Part shown: positions 16,197 through 24,769 of the stretch, piece by piece
Numbering within the stretch: the first letter of the stretch is position 1
Layout: every line of letters starts with the position of its first letter
NCBI GenBank assembly: GCA_963789495.1
Contig: CAWBLP010000010.1
Span: 1 to 64,000, forward strand
DNA: 64,000 bases
Source of the DNA: CAWBLP01 sp963789495
Lineage (GTDB): Bacteria; Pseudomonadota; Alphaproteobacteria; Acetobacterales; Acetobacteraceae
Direction of reading: 5' to 3'
Position numbers and translations under genes: made by a program
The notes under the pieces: generated by a model
The model's input: only the letters and a program-made list of their open reading frames with translations
Databases searched by the model: none
Told to the model about the DNA's origin: nothing

Positions 16197-18623
16197 ATGA
16201 GCCAGACCCAGCCGGACCGCGGAGCTTCCACCAACCCATCCGACCCGCTCGACTCCGCCCTGCTGGCGCGCATGGACGCTTGGTGGCGTGCTGCCAACTA
16301 TCTGTCGGTCGGGCAGATCTACCTGCTGGACAACCCGCTGCTGCGCGAAAAACTCGCCCCCAGCCACATCAAACCCCGCCTGCTCGGCCATTTCGGCACC
16401 ACGCCCGGGCTGAATTTCATCTATCTCCACCTCAACCGCGCGATTCGCGCACGCGATCTTGACGTGATCTTCATTGCCGGCCCCGGCCACGGCGCGCCAG
16501 GCCTGCTCGCCAGCACCTGGCTGGAGGGCAGCTATACCGAGCATTACCCGGAAGTAACGCGCGACGCTGAGGGCATGCATCGGCTGTTTCGCCAGTTCTC
16601 CTTCCCGGGCGGGGTGCCGAGTCACGCCGCGCCGGAAACCCCGGGATCGATCCATGAAGGAGGAGAACTCGGCTACAGCCTGTCGCATGCCTTCGGCGCT
16701 GCGTTCGACAACCCGAACCTCATCGTCGCCTGCGCAGTCGGCGACGGCGAGGCGGAAACCGGGCCGCTGGCCACGTCCTGGCATGGCAACAAGTTCCTCA
16801 ACCCAGCCAGCGACGGCGCAGTGCTGCCGGTGCTGCACCTGAACGGGTACAAGATCGCCAACCCCACCGTGCTGGCGCGCATCCCGACCGAGGAGTTGCG
16901 CGCGCTGCTGGAGGGTTATGGCTGGGCGCCGATCTTCGTCGAAGGCCACGAGCCGGCCCCAATGCATCAGCGCATGGCCGCGGCGCTGGATCAGGCGCTG
17001 GACGGGATCGCTGCCATCCAGCGCGCCGCCCGCGCTGGTGACGCCGCCGCGGCGACCAGGCCGCACTGGCCGATGATCGTGCTGCGCTCACCGAAAGGCT
17101 GGACCGGGCCGAAGGAGCTGGACGGGCTGCCGGTGGAAGGTACCTGGCGGTCCCATCAGGTGCCGATCCCGGAGGTCAAAACGCCCGCCCATCTCGCGGC
17201 GCTGGAAGACTGGCTGCGCTCCTACCGGCCGGAGGAGCTGTTCGACGCCAGCGGAAGCCCGCTGCCGGAGATCACTGCCCTGGCGCCGGAGGGCGCGCGC
17301 CGGATGGGGTCCAATCCTCACGCGAACGGCGGCATGCTGATGCGCCCGCTGCGCCTGCCGGATCTCACGGACTACGCGGTGGCGGTGAGCGAGCCCGGTG
17401 CCACGCAAGGCGAAGCAACGCGGGTGTTCGGCACGTTCCTGCGCGACGTCATGAAGCGCAACGACAGCACACGGAACTTCCGCCTGTTCGGTCCGGATGA
17501 AACCGCATCCAACCGGCTGCAGGCAGTGTTCGAGGCCACTGATCGGACCTGGGTGGCGGAGGGCCTGCCCACCGACGACCATCTGTCGCCAGTCGGGCGC
17601 GTGATGGAAATCCTCAGCGAGCATGCCTGCCAGGGCTGGTTGGAAGGCTATCTGCTGACCGGTCGGCATGGGTTGTTCAGTTGCTACGAGGCGTTCATCC
17701 ACATCGTCGATTCGATGTTCAACCAGCACGCCAAATGGCTGAAGACGGCGAATGAGGTGACCTGGCGGCGGCCGGTCGCATCGCTGAACTACCTGCTCAC
17801 CTCACATGTCTGGCGGCAGGAGCATAACGGGTTCAGCCATCAGGACCCTGGCTTCATCGACCACGTGCTGAACAAGAAGCCGGAGATCGTGCGGGTCTAC
17901 CTGCCGCCGGATGCCAACACGCTGCTCTGCGTCGGCAATCACTGCCTGCGTACCTGGAACCGGATCAACGTCATCGTCGCGGGCAAGCAGCCGGCCCCGC
18001 AATGGCTCGATATGGATACCGCGCGACGGCATTGCGCGGCCGGGTTGGGCATCTGGGACTGGGCCAGCAACGATGTCGCCGACCCGATCGGCGCAGACGA
18101 GCCCGATGTGGTGATGGCGTGCGCCGGCGACGTGCCGACGCTGGAGACGCTGGCGGCGGTCGATCTGCTACGCGAACTGGTGCCGGCCCTGCGGGTGCGG
18201 GTGGTGAACGTGGTGGACCTGCTGACGCTGATGCCACCCGAGCAGCACCCGCATGGCATCTCGCATCACGATTTCGATTCGCTGTTCACCATCGGGCAGC
18301 CGGTGATCTTCGCCTATCACGGCTATCCCTGGCTGATCCACCGGCTGACCTACCGGCGCACCAATCACGCGAACTTCCACGTGCACGGCTATCAGGAAGA
18401 GGGCACAACGACGACGCCGTTCGACATGACGGTGCTGAACCGGCTGGACCGGTTCCACCTGGCCATCGCGGCGCTCGATCGTGTCGCCGGCCTCGGCCCG
18501 GCGGGCGCCTATGCAAGGCAGTCCCTGCGCGACCGGTTGCTGGAACACCGCCACTACATCGAGCATCACGGGCTGGACCTGCCGGAAGTGCGCGGCTGGC
18601 AATGGAGGCGTGCCACCGGGTGA
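16197..18623 (+). CDS. xfp: Phosphoketolase (xylulose-5-phosphate/fructose-6-phosphate)
   Basis: An 808-residue thiamine-diphosphate enzyme of full family length. It splits xylulose 5-phosphate (and often fructose 6-phosphate) with phosphate into acetyl phosphate plus a smaller sugar phosphate. Signatures include GQIYLLDNPLL, GPGHGAPG, TPGSIHEGGELGYSLSHAFGAA, the ThDP-binding GDGEAETGPLATSWHGNKFLNP, and C-terminal HQDPGFIDHVLNKKPEIVRVYLPPDANTLL. The ATG at 16197 follows GGAGG with 8-base spacing; upstream codons have no family similarity. No acetate kinase or phosphotransacetylase gene is adjacent, so the acetyl phosphate must be used by enzymes encoded elsewhere. Confidence 0.95.
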   Translation: MSQTQPDRGASTNPSDPLDSALLARMDAWWRAANYLSVGQIYLLDNPLLREKLAPSHIKPRLLGHFGTTPGLNFIYLHLNRAIRARDLDVIFIAGPGHGAPGLLASTWLEGSYTEHYPEVTRDAEGMHRLFRQFSFPGGVPSHAAPETPGSIHEGGELGYSLSHAFGAAFDNPNLIVACAVGDGEAETGPLATSWHGNKFLNPASDGAVLPVLHLNGYKIANPTVLARIPTEELRALLEGYGWAPIFVEGHEPAPMHQRMAAALDQALDGIAAIQRAARAGDAAAATRPHWPMIVLRSPKGWTGPKELDGLPVEGTWRSHQVPIPEVKTPAHLAALEDWLRSYRPEELFDASGSPLPEITALAPEGARRMGSNPHANGGMLMRPLRLPDLTDYAVAVSEPGATQGEATRVFGTFLRDVMKRNDSTRNFRLFGPDETASNRLQAVFEATDRTWVAEGLPTDDHLSPVGRVMEILSEHACQGWLEGYLLTGRHGLFSCYEAFIHIVDSMFNQHAKWLKTANEVTWRRPVASLNYLLTSHVWRQEHNGFSHQDPGFIDHVLNKKPEIVRVYLPPDANTLLCVGNHCLRTWNRINVIVAGKQPAPQWLDMDTARRHCAAGLGIWDWASNDVADPIGADEPDVVMACAGDVPTLETLAAVDLLRELVPALRVRVVNVVDLLTLMPPEQHPHGISHHDFDSLFTIGQPVIFAYHGYPWLIHRLTYRRTNHANFHVHGYQEEGTTTTPFDMTVLNRLDRFHLAIAALDRVAGLGPAGAYARQSLRDRLLEHRHYIEHHGLDLPEVRGWQWRRATG

Positions 18624-18929
18624 CGGCGCGGTGCGGGGCTTACTGCTGTCCCGGTCGGAATGCTGCCCGCACCCGCCACCGCTTCCCGGCTCCGCGACGG
18701 CGTCGTCCGTCGCTGTCCCGGCGCGGGCGGGCAGTGCTGTCTGCCGGTCGTGGTCGCCGGAGCCGCGCTACAGGCGGCTTTGTTCGGAGCAGGGAGGCAG
18801 GTCGTGCATGCCGGGTCTGCGCATGGCCGGACGGGTATGGCTCGTGCGGGATGGTCCGCGCCGACGTGTGCATCCGGAGGGAGGTGACACCGGCGACGCG
18901 TTGGCCGGATGCGATTTCAGGAGGGGGTG

Positions 18930-19138
18930 ACGCAAAATACGCAAAAAGCGCGCAAACATATCCGGGTGCGCGCATATCTGAGGGCGCTGTGCGTGCATAT
19001 CCGGGTGCGCCTCGGCACCGCGGATTGCCAGGCGCGGCCGGCAACAAGCCGCAGCCGATCATGCGCTACAATGGCGCCTCCTGCGCATCACAGCACCATT
19101 TGCGCATTTTTGCGCATCTTTTTGCGTTATTTGCGTTT
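18930..19138. repeat. Inverted-repeat intergenic element (ACGCAAAA arms) in the gene-free gap 18624-19186
   Basis: Left arm 18930-18958 (ACGCAAAATACGCAAAAAGC...) is an imperfect inverted copy of 19100-19138 (reverse complement starts ACGCAAATAACGCAAAAAG). Between the arms the 15-mer CATATCCGGGTGCGC occurs twice (18957-18971 and 18996-19010). No gene is supported anywhere in the 563-base gap; 18624-18929 holds only short ORFs lacking codon bias. Confidence 0.7.
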
Positions 19139-19186
19139 AATCTTGCTTTACTGCCATCGTTCGATCTTGCTTGCCGCCGCCAAACG

Positions 19187-19582
19187 CTATGACTTCAACG
19201 CCGGATCGACATCCTGACCATAGAACGTTGCGTAACTGTTGCCCTCCAGCGCCAGGCCTACGATCTCCACCATCTCGGCCAGCTGCTCCTCCGTCACGCC
19301 CTTGGTTTTCGCGAACCCGGTATGCGACGCGCTGCAATAGTGGCAGCCATTGGCAATGCTGACCGCGAGATAGATCAGCTCCTTCGTCTTCGCGTCCAAC
19401 GCACCCGGTTGCATCACCGCCTGCGCACGTTCCCAGAACCGGCGCATCACCGCAGGATGCCGCGCCATTGCCTTCCACGCATTATTCACGTCCGGCACGT
19501 TCCGCTTGGCCTTGATATCGTCCATCACCGCGCGCGCCTCCGGACTGGCGTCCGCGTACTCGATCAGCTTGCCGTAGCTCAT
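19187..19582 (-). CDS. Carboxymuconolactone decarboxylase family protein (AhpD-like)
   Basis: A 131-residue helical protein of the AhpD/CMD family with the redox-type motif CHYCSASH (Cys80, Cys83, His87) typical of alkylhydroperoxidase AhpD-like members. Preceding residues KTKELIYLAVSIANG are also diagnostic. It probably reduces peroxides or acts as a thiol-disulfide protein; true decarboxylase activity is unlikely given the CxxC. The ATG at 19582 (MSYGKLIEYAD) is preferred over an arginine-rich upstream extension. It is transcribed away from the ABM-domain gene at 19777, with 194 bases between them. Confidence 0.85.
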   Translation of the reverse strand: MSYGKLIEYADASPEARAVMDDIKAKRNVPDVNNAWKAMARHPAVMRRFWERAQAVMQPGALDAKTKELIYLAVSIANGCHYCSASHTGFAKTKGVTEEQLAEMVEIVGLALEGNSYATFYGQDVDPALKS

Positions 19583-19776
19583 GTTCGCTCTCCCGATTTC
19601 TGCACGACCGGATGGAAGCCTATCACGCCGCCCCCGCACGTGCAGGCCACGACATCGCGCCTCGACCGTTGCTTCGAGCGCTGCCGAAGCGTTCCTCCGT
19701 GCCTGCGTCCGGCATAGGTCCTAACTCTGCATCGCCCCGCGCAACGCCGGGCCGATGCAGCAAAACGGAGATCATC

Positions 19777-20085
19777 ATGCAGACGCATAACTTCACCGGC
19801 CGACTCGCCGTCACGGCAAACTGGGAGGCAAGGCCGGGCGAGGCCGACACCGTCGCGGCGATCCTGCAGCGCTTTGCGCCGCTGGTTCGCGAGGAGCCAG
19901 GCGTGCAGCTGTTCATCGTGCATCGCGGCGTGGAAAATCCCGCGCAGTTCCTGTTCTACGAGATGTTCGACGATGCCGCGGCGTTCGCCGCGCACCAGCA
20001 GACCGAGCATTTCAAGACGCTGGTGCAGGCTGAGGCGTTGCCGCGCCTGGCGAAGCGGGAACGGATGCAATACGCGCCGCTTTGA
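19777..20085 (+). CDS. Antibiotic biosynthesis monooxygenase (ABM) domain protein
   Basis: A 102-residue ferredoxin-like protein: LAVTANWEARPGEADTVAAIL, EPGVQLFIVHRGVENPAQFLFYEMFDDAAAFAAHQQTEHFK. This is the single ABM/YgiN-like domain (usual size 95-105). Family members are small quinol monooxygenases or heme-degrading enzymes, often working as dimers. The real substrate is unknown. The ATG at 19777 follows CGGAG with 7-base spacing. A 16-bp-stem hairpin starts 8 bases after the stop and may end the transcript. Confidence 0.8.
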   Translation: MQTHNFTGRLAVTANWEARPGEADTVAAILQRFAPLVREEPGVQLFIVHRGVENPAQFLFYEMFDDAAAFAAHQQTEHFKTLVQAEALPRLAKRERMQYAPL

Positions 20086-20092
20086 CCTGAGC

Positions 20093-20139
20093 GTTCGGCG
20101 TGCGTCGGGTCAGGTCGCACCGGCCGACGCATGCCGAAC
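20093..20139 (+). terminator. Strong stem-loop after the ABM gene
   Basis: GTTCGGCGTGCGTCGG at 20093-20108 pairs with CCGACGCATGCCGAAC at 20124-20139 (15 of 16 Watson-Crick, one G-U type mismatch) around a 15-base loop. There is no T run after it, so it may act as an mRNA-stabilising or Rho-assisted end rather than an intrinsic terminator. Confidence 0.45.
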
Positions 20140-20324
20140 GATCCGGCAACGGATGGACGCCGCTCGCGGATCGGATCGTGCTGGGATGGGGGGCATCCTT
20201 CTGGTGCCGCTTTGGCGTCCCTTCGGCACCCCTTCCGCCCCCGCTCTGCACCCCTCTGGCGGTTCGATACCGGATCGGGCAGCCTGATGCTTCGCCGCGT
20301 TCCCCGCATCACGGAGCTTCGCGC

Positions 20325-21035
20325 ATGATCCGACATTTTGGCGTGCTGATCCCCTCCACCAACACGACCGTGGAGATCGAGTACAACCGGCTGCTGCCGC
20401 CGACGCTGCAGGCCCATGTCGGCCGGCTGCTGACCGCCGGCGCCGGTCCGTTCTCACCCAGCAAGGACGAGGATATCGACTACCAGTCGCGCCTGCTCGG
20501 CACCGCGCGCGTGGAGGCGATCAGCCTGGCACAGACCTCGGCCAGCCTGTTCGCCGACGACTATGATGAGAGCGTGACCCGCCGCATGAGCGAGGCCGCC
20601 GGCGCACCGGCAGTCACCTCGGCGCAGGCGATCGGCCGCGCGGTGCGTGCCCTCGGTGCGCGGCGCATCGCGATTGCCTCGCCCTACGCGCCCGCGGTGA
20701 TCGAACGCGCCCGGCACTACTACGAAACCAAATACCAGCTTCAGGTGGTGGCGCTGGAAAGCTTCAACGCCAGCGACGCTTACATGATCGGTTCGCTGGG
20801 ACCCGAGACGGCGGGCGAGGCCTTCTCCCGGATCGACCGCCCGGAGGTTGAGGTGCTGGTGGTCCCCGGCGGCAATTTCCCCACCATGGCCCATGTCGCC
20901 GGCTGGGAACGCGGCTTCCGCAAGCCGGTCATTGCCAGCAACCAGGCGGCGCTCTGGGCGATGCTGCAGATCATGGGCATCAGCGATCCGCTGCCCGGCC
21001 TCGGTCGGTTGCTGGAGCAGATGCCGGCCGGGTAG
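20325..21035 (+). CDS. Asp/Glu racemase superfamily protein (maleate isomerase/arylmalonate decarboxylase-like)
   Basis: This 236-residue protein starts with HFGVLIPSTNTTVEIEYNRLLP, the hallmark of maleate cis-trans isomerases and arylmalonate decarboxylases. It contains GARRIAIASPYAPAVIERARHYYE, which opens the second half of this pseudo-symmetric fold. The two positions that usually carry the catalytic cysteines read LAQTSASLF and VVPGGNFPTM, so both cysteines seem to be missing. Activity is therefore uncertain; it could bind a dicarboxylate or use another mechanism. The ATG at 20325 has CGGAG about 9 bases upstream. The 200 bases before it hold no gene. Confidence 0.72.
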   Translation: MIRHFGVLIPSTNTTVEIEYNRLLPPTLQAHVGRLLTAGAGPFSPSKDEDIDYQSRLLGTARVEAISLAQTSASLFADDYDESVTRRMSEAAGAPAVTSAQAIGRAVRALGARRIAIASPYAPAVIERARHYYETKYQLQVVALESFNASDAYMIGSLGPETAGEAFSRIDRPEVEVLVVPGGNFPTMAHVAGWERGFRKPVIASNQAALWAMLQIMGISDPLPGLGRLLEQMPAG

Positions 21036-21146
21036 CCGCGGGCACGGTGCGGCCGACCCGGTGGCGCCGTGTGGCGCGGCTGCGGTTCGTGGCTCCCGCT
21101 GCGCGGACCGCGCCTGACCGCAGCCGCAACGAATGCGCCTCCCGCC

Positions 21147-22064
21147 TCAATACTCGCCGCTGCGATAGGCGTCATCCAGCCGTTCGGCATCGTCATCACT
21201 CGGCGTCTCCCAGGCCTCGCCACGCCGGCGCAGCGCGCCGGTAAAGTTCGCCGGCCGCTTCTCGTTGAAGGCCTGCCGTCCCTCCTCGCCGTCGGTGGTT
21301 ACCTGAATCAACAAGTTATTCATCAGGTTCTGCACGTGCCAGGCCTGGTCGGTCGGCAGATCGCCAAACCGCACGACGAATTCCTTCATCATCCGCACCG
21401 CGACCGGCGGCAGTTTCACGATATGGCGGGCGATCTTTTCGGCCCGTTCCATCAGCTGCGCATGCGGCACAACCTCGTTCACCAGGCCGATGCGCAACGC
21501 CTCGGCCGCGTCGAACGGGTCATCGGTCAGCAGCATCTTCATCGCATCGATATAGCGGAGCTGCTTGATCAGCAGGCTGGCGCCCGGGCCGTGGCCCAGC
21601 CAGCCCTGTGAGATCAGCGAGAACTTGAACCGCGCATGCTCCGCGCTGGCGACGCGGATGTCGGTAGAGGACAGCAGGATATACAGGCCGGCACCGGCCG
21701 CCCAGCCGTTCACCGCGGCGATCACCGGCTTCCACACCCGCGGATAATGGTCGCCGAACCGCCCGTCCACGCCGGTCTTCTGCCCGTGCACGGTGCCGGC
21801 CAGCGGCCAGAAGATGCGCTGGGTGCGCAGGTATTCGCGTTCCTCCTCGGTGATGTTCTCGCGCGGCGCCAGATTGTGCCCGCCGCAGAAATGCCGGTCG
21901 CCGGCGCCGGTCAGAATCGCGCAGCGGATGTCGCGATCCTCCCACATATCGATCCAGGCTTCGGAAATCTGGTCCGAGGTCGGCTTGTCCAGGATGTTCG
22001 CCTTGCCCGGATTGTTCAGGGTGATGTAGGCGACCCCATCGCGCTTCTCATAGTCGATGCCCAC
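21147..22064 (-). CDS. Enoyl-CoA hydratase/isomerase family protein
   Basis: A 305-residue crotonase-fold protein. Seen are VAYITLNNPGKANILD, the first oxyanion segment DRHFCGGHNLAPRE, the second KPVIAAVNGWAAGAGLYILLSSTDIRVAS, then FKFSLISQGWLGHGPGASLLIKQL and AEALRIGLVNEVVPHAQL. A longer insert (HGQKTGVDGRFGDHYPRV) precedes the second motif, as in some decarboxylase or dehalogenase-like crotonases, so hydratase activity is not assured. The ATG at 22064 gives the normal N-terminus. It is divergent from the VOC gene with a 115-base shared upstream region. Confidence 0.85.
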   Translation of the reverse strand: MGIDYEKRDGVAYITLNNPGKANILDKPTSDQISEAWIDMWEDRDIRCAILTGAGDRHFCGGHNLAPRENITEEEREYLRTQRIFWPLAGTVHGQKTGVDGRFGDHYPRVWKPVIAAVNGWAAGAGLYILLSSTDIRVASAEHARFKFSLISQGWLGHGPGASLLIKQLRYIDAMKMLLTDDPFDAAEALRIGLVNEVVPHAQLMERAEKIARHIVKLPPVAVRMMKEFVVRFGDLPTDQAWHVQNLMNNLLIQVTTDGEEGRQAFNEKRPANFTGALRRRGEAWETPSDDDAERLDDAYRSGEY

Positions 22065-22179
22065 CTGACGACCCTTCCCTGGATGCTCTGCTCAATCCGC
22101 TGTTAGGACCCGGGCCGATTGGTTGCAACCCGCCGGCGGAAAGCCCCTTATACCGGGGCTCGCAAGCCAGGAGGCGTCG

Positions 22180-22605
22180 ATGGCTGAATCCGTGCCGCGC
22201 GTCAGCGGCGTGCTGGAGACCTCGCTCTATGTCGACGACCTTGATCGGTCCTGCGCGTTCTATCAACGCCTGTTCGGCTTCGAAATCTTTGTCCATGACG
22301 GTCGCATGTGCGCCCTGGGCGTGCCGGGTGAGCAGGTGCTGCTGCTGTTCCGCCACGGCATGACCGATCAGCCTGCCCCGGCGCCGGGCGGTTTCATTCC
22401 GCCACATCACGGACGCGGCGCACTGCATGTGTGCTTCGCCATCCCCTACGGCGAACTCGCCGCCTGGGAGACGCATCTGCAGCGGCAGGACATTGCGATC
22501 GAGAGCCGGCTGAGCTGGCCGCATGGTGGCACCAGCCTGTATTTCCGCGATCCCGATGGGCATTCGCTGGAGGTCGCGACACCGGGCCTGTGGCCAAACC
22601 GGTAA
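22180..22605 (+). CDS. VOC family (glyoxalase/extradiol dioxygenase fold) protein
   Basis: A 141-residue single-module vicinal-oxygen-chelate protein. ETSLYVDDLDRSCAFYQRLFGFEIF is the first beta-alpha-beta unit. GALHVCFAIPYGELAAWETHL starts the second, which ends in TSLYFRDPDGHSLEVATPGLW. Candidate metal ligands are His in ALHVCF and Glu in SLEVATP. Catalytic type cannot be assigned. The ATG at 22180 follows AGGAGG. The anion permease gene starts only 32 bases after the stop and is probably co-transcribed. Confidence 0.82.
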   Translation: MAESVPRVSGVLETSLYVDDLDRSCAFYQRLFGFEIFVHDGRMCALGVPGEQVLLLFRHGMTDQPAPAPGGFIPPHHGRGALHVCFAIPYGELAAWETHLQRQDIAIESRLSWPHGGTSLYFRDPDGHSLEVATPGLWPNR

Positions 22606-22637
22606 ACGCGGGCCCGCCCCGACCGCAGGGTCGGGGG

Positions 22638-23951
22638 GTGGGCCGCATCACCACCCTGATCGCTATCGGTGCGCTGCTGCTGCTGGCGCTGGCGGCGGCT
22701 TTCGCTCCGCAGATGATGCCGGCGCAGGACGCAGCGACGCGTCGCCTCGCCACCGGTGCCATCTTCGTCGCCAGCTACCTGGCGCTCGCGATCGGCAAGG
22801 TGCCGGGCCTGTCGATCGATCGCGCCGGAGTCGCCCTGGTCGGCGCCTGCCTGATGGTGGCCTGCGGCGCCATGCCGCTCGCCGACGCCTATAAGGCGAT
22901 CGACTTCGACACCATCACCCTGCTGCTCGGCATGATGATCGTGGTCGCCAATCTGCGCCTGTCCGGCTTCTTCGCGCTGGCCACCGCCTGGGTTGCACAC
23001 CGTGCGCGACGCCCGGTGATCCTGCTCGTCGCCGTGGTCGGCGTGTCCGGCGTGTTCTCCGCCTTCCTGGTGAATGACGCGATCTGCCTGGTGCTGGCGC
23101 CGCTGGTGGTGGAACTGACCCTGAGCTTGCGTCGCAACCCCCTGCCCTATCTGCTCGGCGTCGCGATGGCGTCGAATGTCGGTTCGGTCGCGACCATCAC
23201 CGGCAATCCGCAGAACATCATGATCGGCAGCTTCTCCGGTATCCCCTACGCCGCGTTTGCTGCCGAACTCGCACCGGTTGCGCTCGCCGGGCTGGTGCTG
23301 ACCGTGTCGTTGCTGGTGCTGCTGTATCGCGACGAATTCCACTCTGGAATCCGCCTCGCGGCAGTACCCATGCGCGTGCGGGTCAATCGCGTCCTGGTGT
23401 GGCGTTCGCTCATTGCCACGGCCGTGGTGGTCGCACTGTTCTTCGCCGGCGTATCACCTGCCGAGGCCGCGATCGTGGTCGGCGGCCTGCTGCTGCTGAC
23501 CCGGCGGGTGAAAAGCGCACGGGTCTACGGCGAAATCGACTGGTCGCTGCTGCTGATGTTCACCGGTCTGTTCATCATTGTCGCCAGCGCGGAACGCGTG
23601 CTGCTGACGCCGGACATGGTGGCGGCAGTCGGGCGGCTGCACCTGGAACAGGTGCCGCAGCTGAGCGCCGTCAGCGCAGTGCTGTCGAACATCGTCAGCA
23701 ACGTGCCGGCGGTGCTGCTGCTGAAGCCGTTCGTGGCCGCGATGCCCGATCACGACACCGCCTGGCTGACCATCGCCATGGCGTCGACACTGGCTGGCAA
23801 TTTCACCATGTTGGGCTCGATTGCGAACCTGATCGTCGTGGAAAAGGCGGCACGAAGGGGCGTCATCATCGGGTTCTGGGCGTATTTCCGCGTCGGTGCC
23901 GTGCTGACGGTGCTGACCATCCTGGTTGGTGTTGGCTGGCTGATTCGGTGA
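22638..23951 (+). CDS. SLC13/ArsB-type anion permease (integral membrane)
   Basis: A 437-residue polytopic membrane protein with about 10-11 hydrophobic segments. It has the ion-transporter superfamily pattern AFLVNDAICLVLAPLVVELT, GVAMASNVGSVATITGNPQNIMIG (the conserved NPQN hairpin) and a second inverted copy SNIVSNVPAVLLLKPF...GNFTMLGSIANLIVVEKA. This matches CitMHS/ArsB/NhaD-like carriers. The substrate could be a carboxylate, arsenite, silicate or Na+/H+; no ars genes are nearby. The GTG at 22638 is chosen because the upstream in-frame sequence overlaps the VOC gene and is not hydrophobic. Confidence 0.82.
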   Translation: MGRITTLIAIGALLLLALAAAFAPQMMPAQDAATRRLATGAIFVASYLALAIGKVPGLSIDRAGVALVGACLMVACGAMPLADAYKAIDFDTITLLLGMMIVVANLRLSGFFALATAWVAHRARRPVILLVAVVGVSGVFSAFLVNDAICLVLAPLVVELTLSLRRNPLPYLLGVAMASNVGSVATITGNPQNIMIGSFSGIPYAAFAAELAPVALAGLVLTVSLLVLLYRDEFHSGIRLAAVPMRVRVNRVLVWRSLIATAVVVALFFAGVSPAEAAIVVGGLLLLTRRVKSARVYGEIDWSLLLMFTGLFIIVASAERVLLTPDMVAAVGRLHLEQVPQLSAVSAVLSNIVSNVPAVLLLKPFVAAMPDHDTAWLTIAMASTLAGNFTMLGSIANLIVVEKAARRGVIIGFWAYFRVGAVLTVLTILVGVGWLIR

Positions 23952-24008
23952 CGGCAGGAGGGGCAGTCAGGCCTCCCGTCCGGGTCGCACGGTCGGCCCG
24001 TCCTGGTC

Positions 24009-24551
24009 TCACGCCGCGCGCGACAGCGTCAGCCGATCCAGGAACACGCGCAGCTCGGATGCCGCCTGCGCATCCGGCTCGAAGACGACGCGGATGGTGT
24101 CGCGCTCGCACTGTCGCACCACAAATGGCAGGGGTGTTGCGATGCCGTCAATCTGCAGCGCGCCGCGTGCACCCGGCTGCGTCGCCGGCGCCTCGTGCAA
24201 TTGCGCCCCGCCGGAGGACAGATCGACGACCTGAGCTGTGTGCGACTGGCCGTTCAATGTCAGCCGGCATCGCAGGTTCGCCACATACCGCTTGTTGACG
24301 CGCCGATCGACCTCGGATGTCGCAGTTCGTACCACGCGTATCACCGAGTGCCGAAGCTCTTCCATAGCCGCGTCCAGCTCGACCGCCGCGTTCTGGACCG
24401 TGGCGGCCAACTGACCCGTCTCATTCGCTTCGGTGGAGACCTCGGACGTACGCACCGTCATGGTTTCGGTTGCACTCGCCGTTTCCGCCAGATTGCGAAC
24501 GATGTCCCGCGTCGCCGCCACCCGCTGAGCAAGCCCGCCATTTTCTGTCAT
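24009..24551 (-). CDS. Truncated chemoreceptor tail with C-terminal PilZ domain
   Basis: The 180-residue product starts with a short helical stretch (IVRNLAETASATETMTVRTSEVSTEANETG, LDAAMEELRHSVIRVVRTATSEVD) that looks like the last helix of a methyl-accepting chemotaxis signalling domain. A PilZ domain follows (about 85-175) with the RR...KRY basic cluster and VDLSSGGAQL, matching the RxxxR and D/NxSxxG c-di-GMP motifs. The sensor, HAMP and signalling tip are missing, and the upstream frame shows no continuation before repeat copy B begins 26 bases away. It is probably the 3' remnant of an MCP-PilZ gene. It may still bind c-di-GMP. Confidence 0.7.
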   Translation of the reverse strand: MTENGGLAQRVAATRDIVRNLAETASATETMTVRTSEVSTEANETGQLAATVQNAAVELDAAMEELRHSVIRVVRTATSEVDRRVNKRYVANLRCRLTLNGQSHTAQVVDLSSGGAQLHEAPATQPGARGALQIDGIATPLPFVVRQCERDTIRVVFEPDAQAASELRVFLDRLTLSRAA

Positions 24552-24576
24552 GGCGATGCGTTCTCCGCGCTGTGCG

Positions 24577-24755
24577 ACTTTGCACTCAATTCGGTTTGGG
24601 GTGGGGTCGGGGCGTGACCGTCTCGGTCCAAGGTATCATTCCGAGAGGCTGCTACCGCAAACCGAGTCGGTTCCAAGGGCCTTGCCCCTGGCGGGATTTC
24701 AACGGGCGGCGCCCCTTGATGGGGGTTTGCTGGAGGTCAGGGGCAACGCACCCGG
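24577..24755 (+). repeat. Multi-hairpin intergenic element, copy B (degenerate)
   Basis: A diverged copy of the element described at 28909: TTTGCACTCAATTCGGTTTGGGG, then the central region GGGGCGTGACCGTCTCGG, CGCAAACCGAGTCGGTTCC, CCAAGGGCCTTGCCCCTGG and GGGCGGCGCCCCTTGATGGGGG. It ends 14 bases from the stop codon of the phosphatase gene (24770, minus strand) and begins close to the truncated MCP-PilZ gene. Confidence 0.75.
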
Positions 24756-24769
24756 CGCCTCCTGCCGGT

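Noticed and set aside
16077..17066. Minus-strand 329-codon frame opposite phosphoketolase
   Set aside because: It is antisense to a well-supported xfp and has no domain signature.
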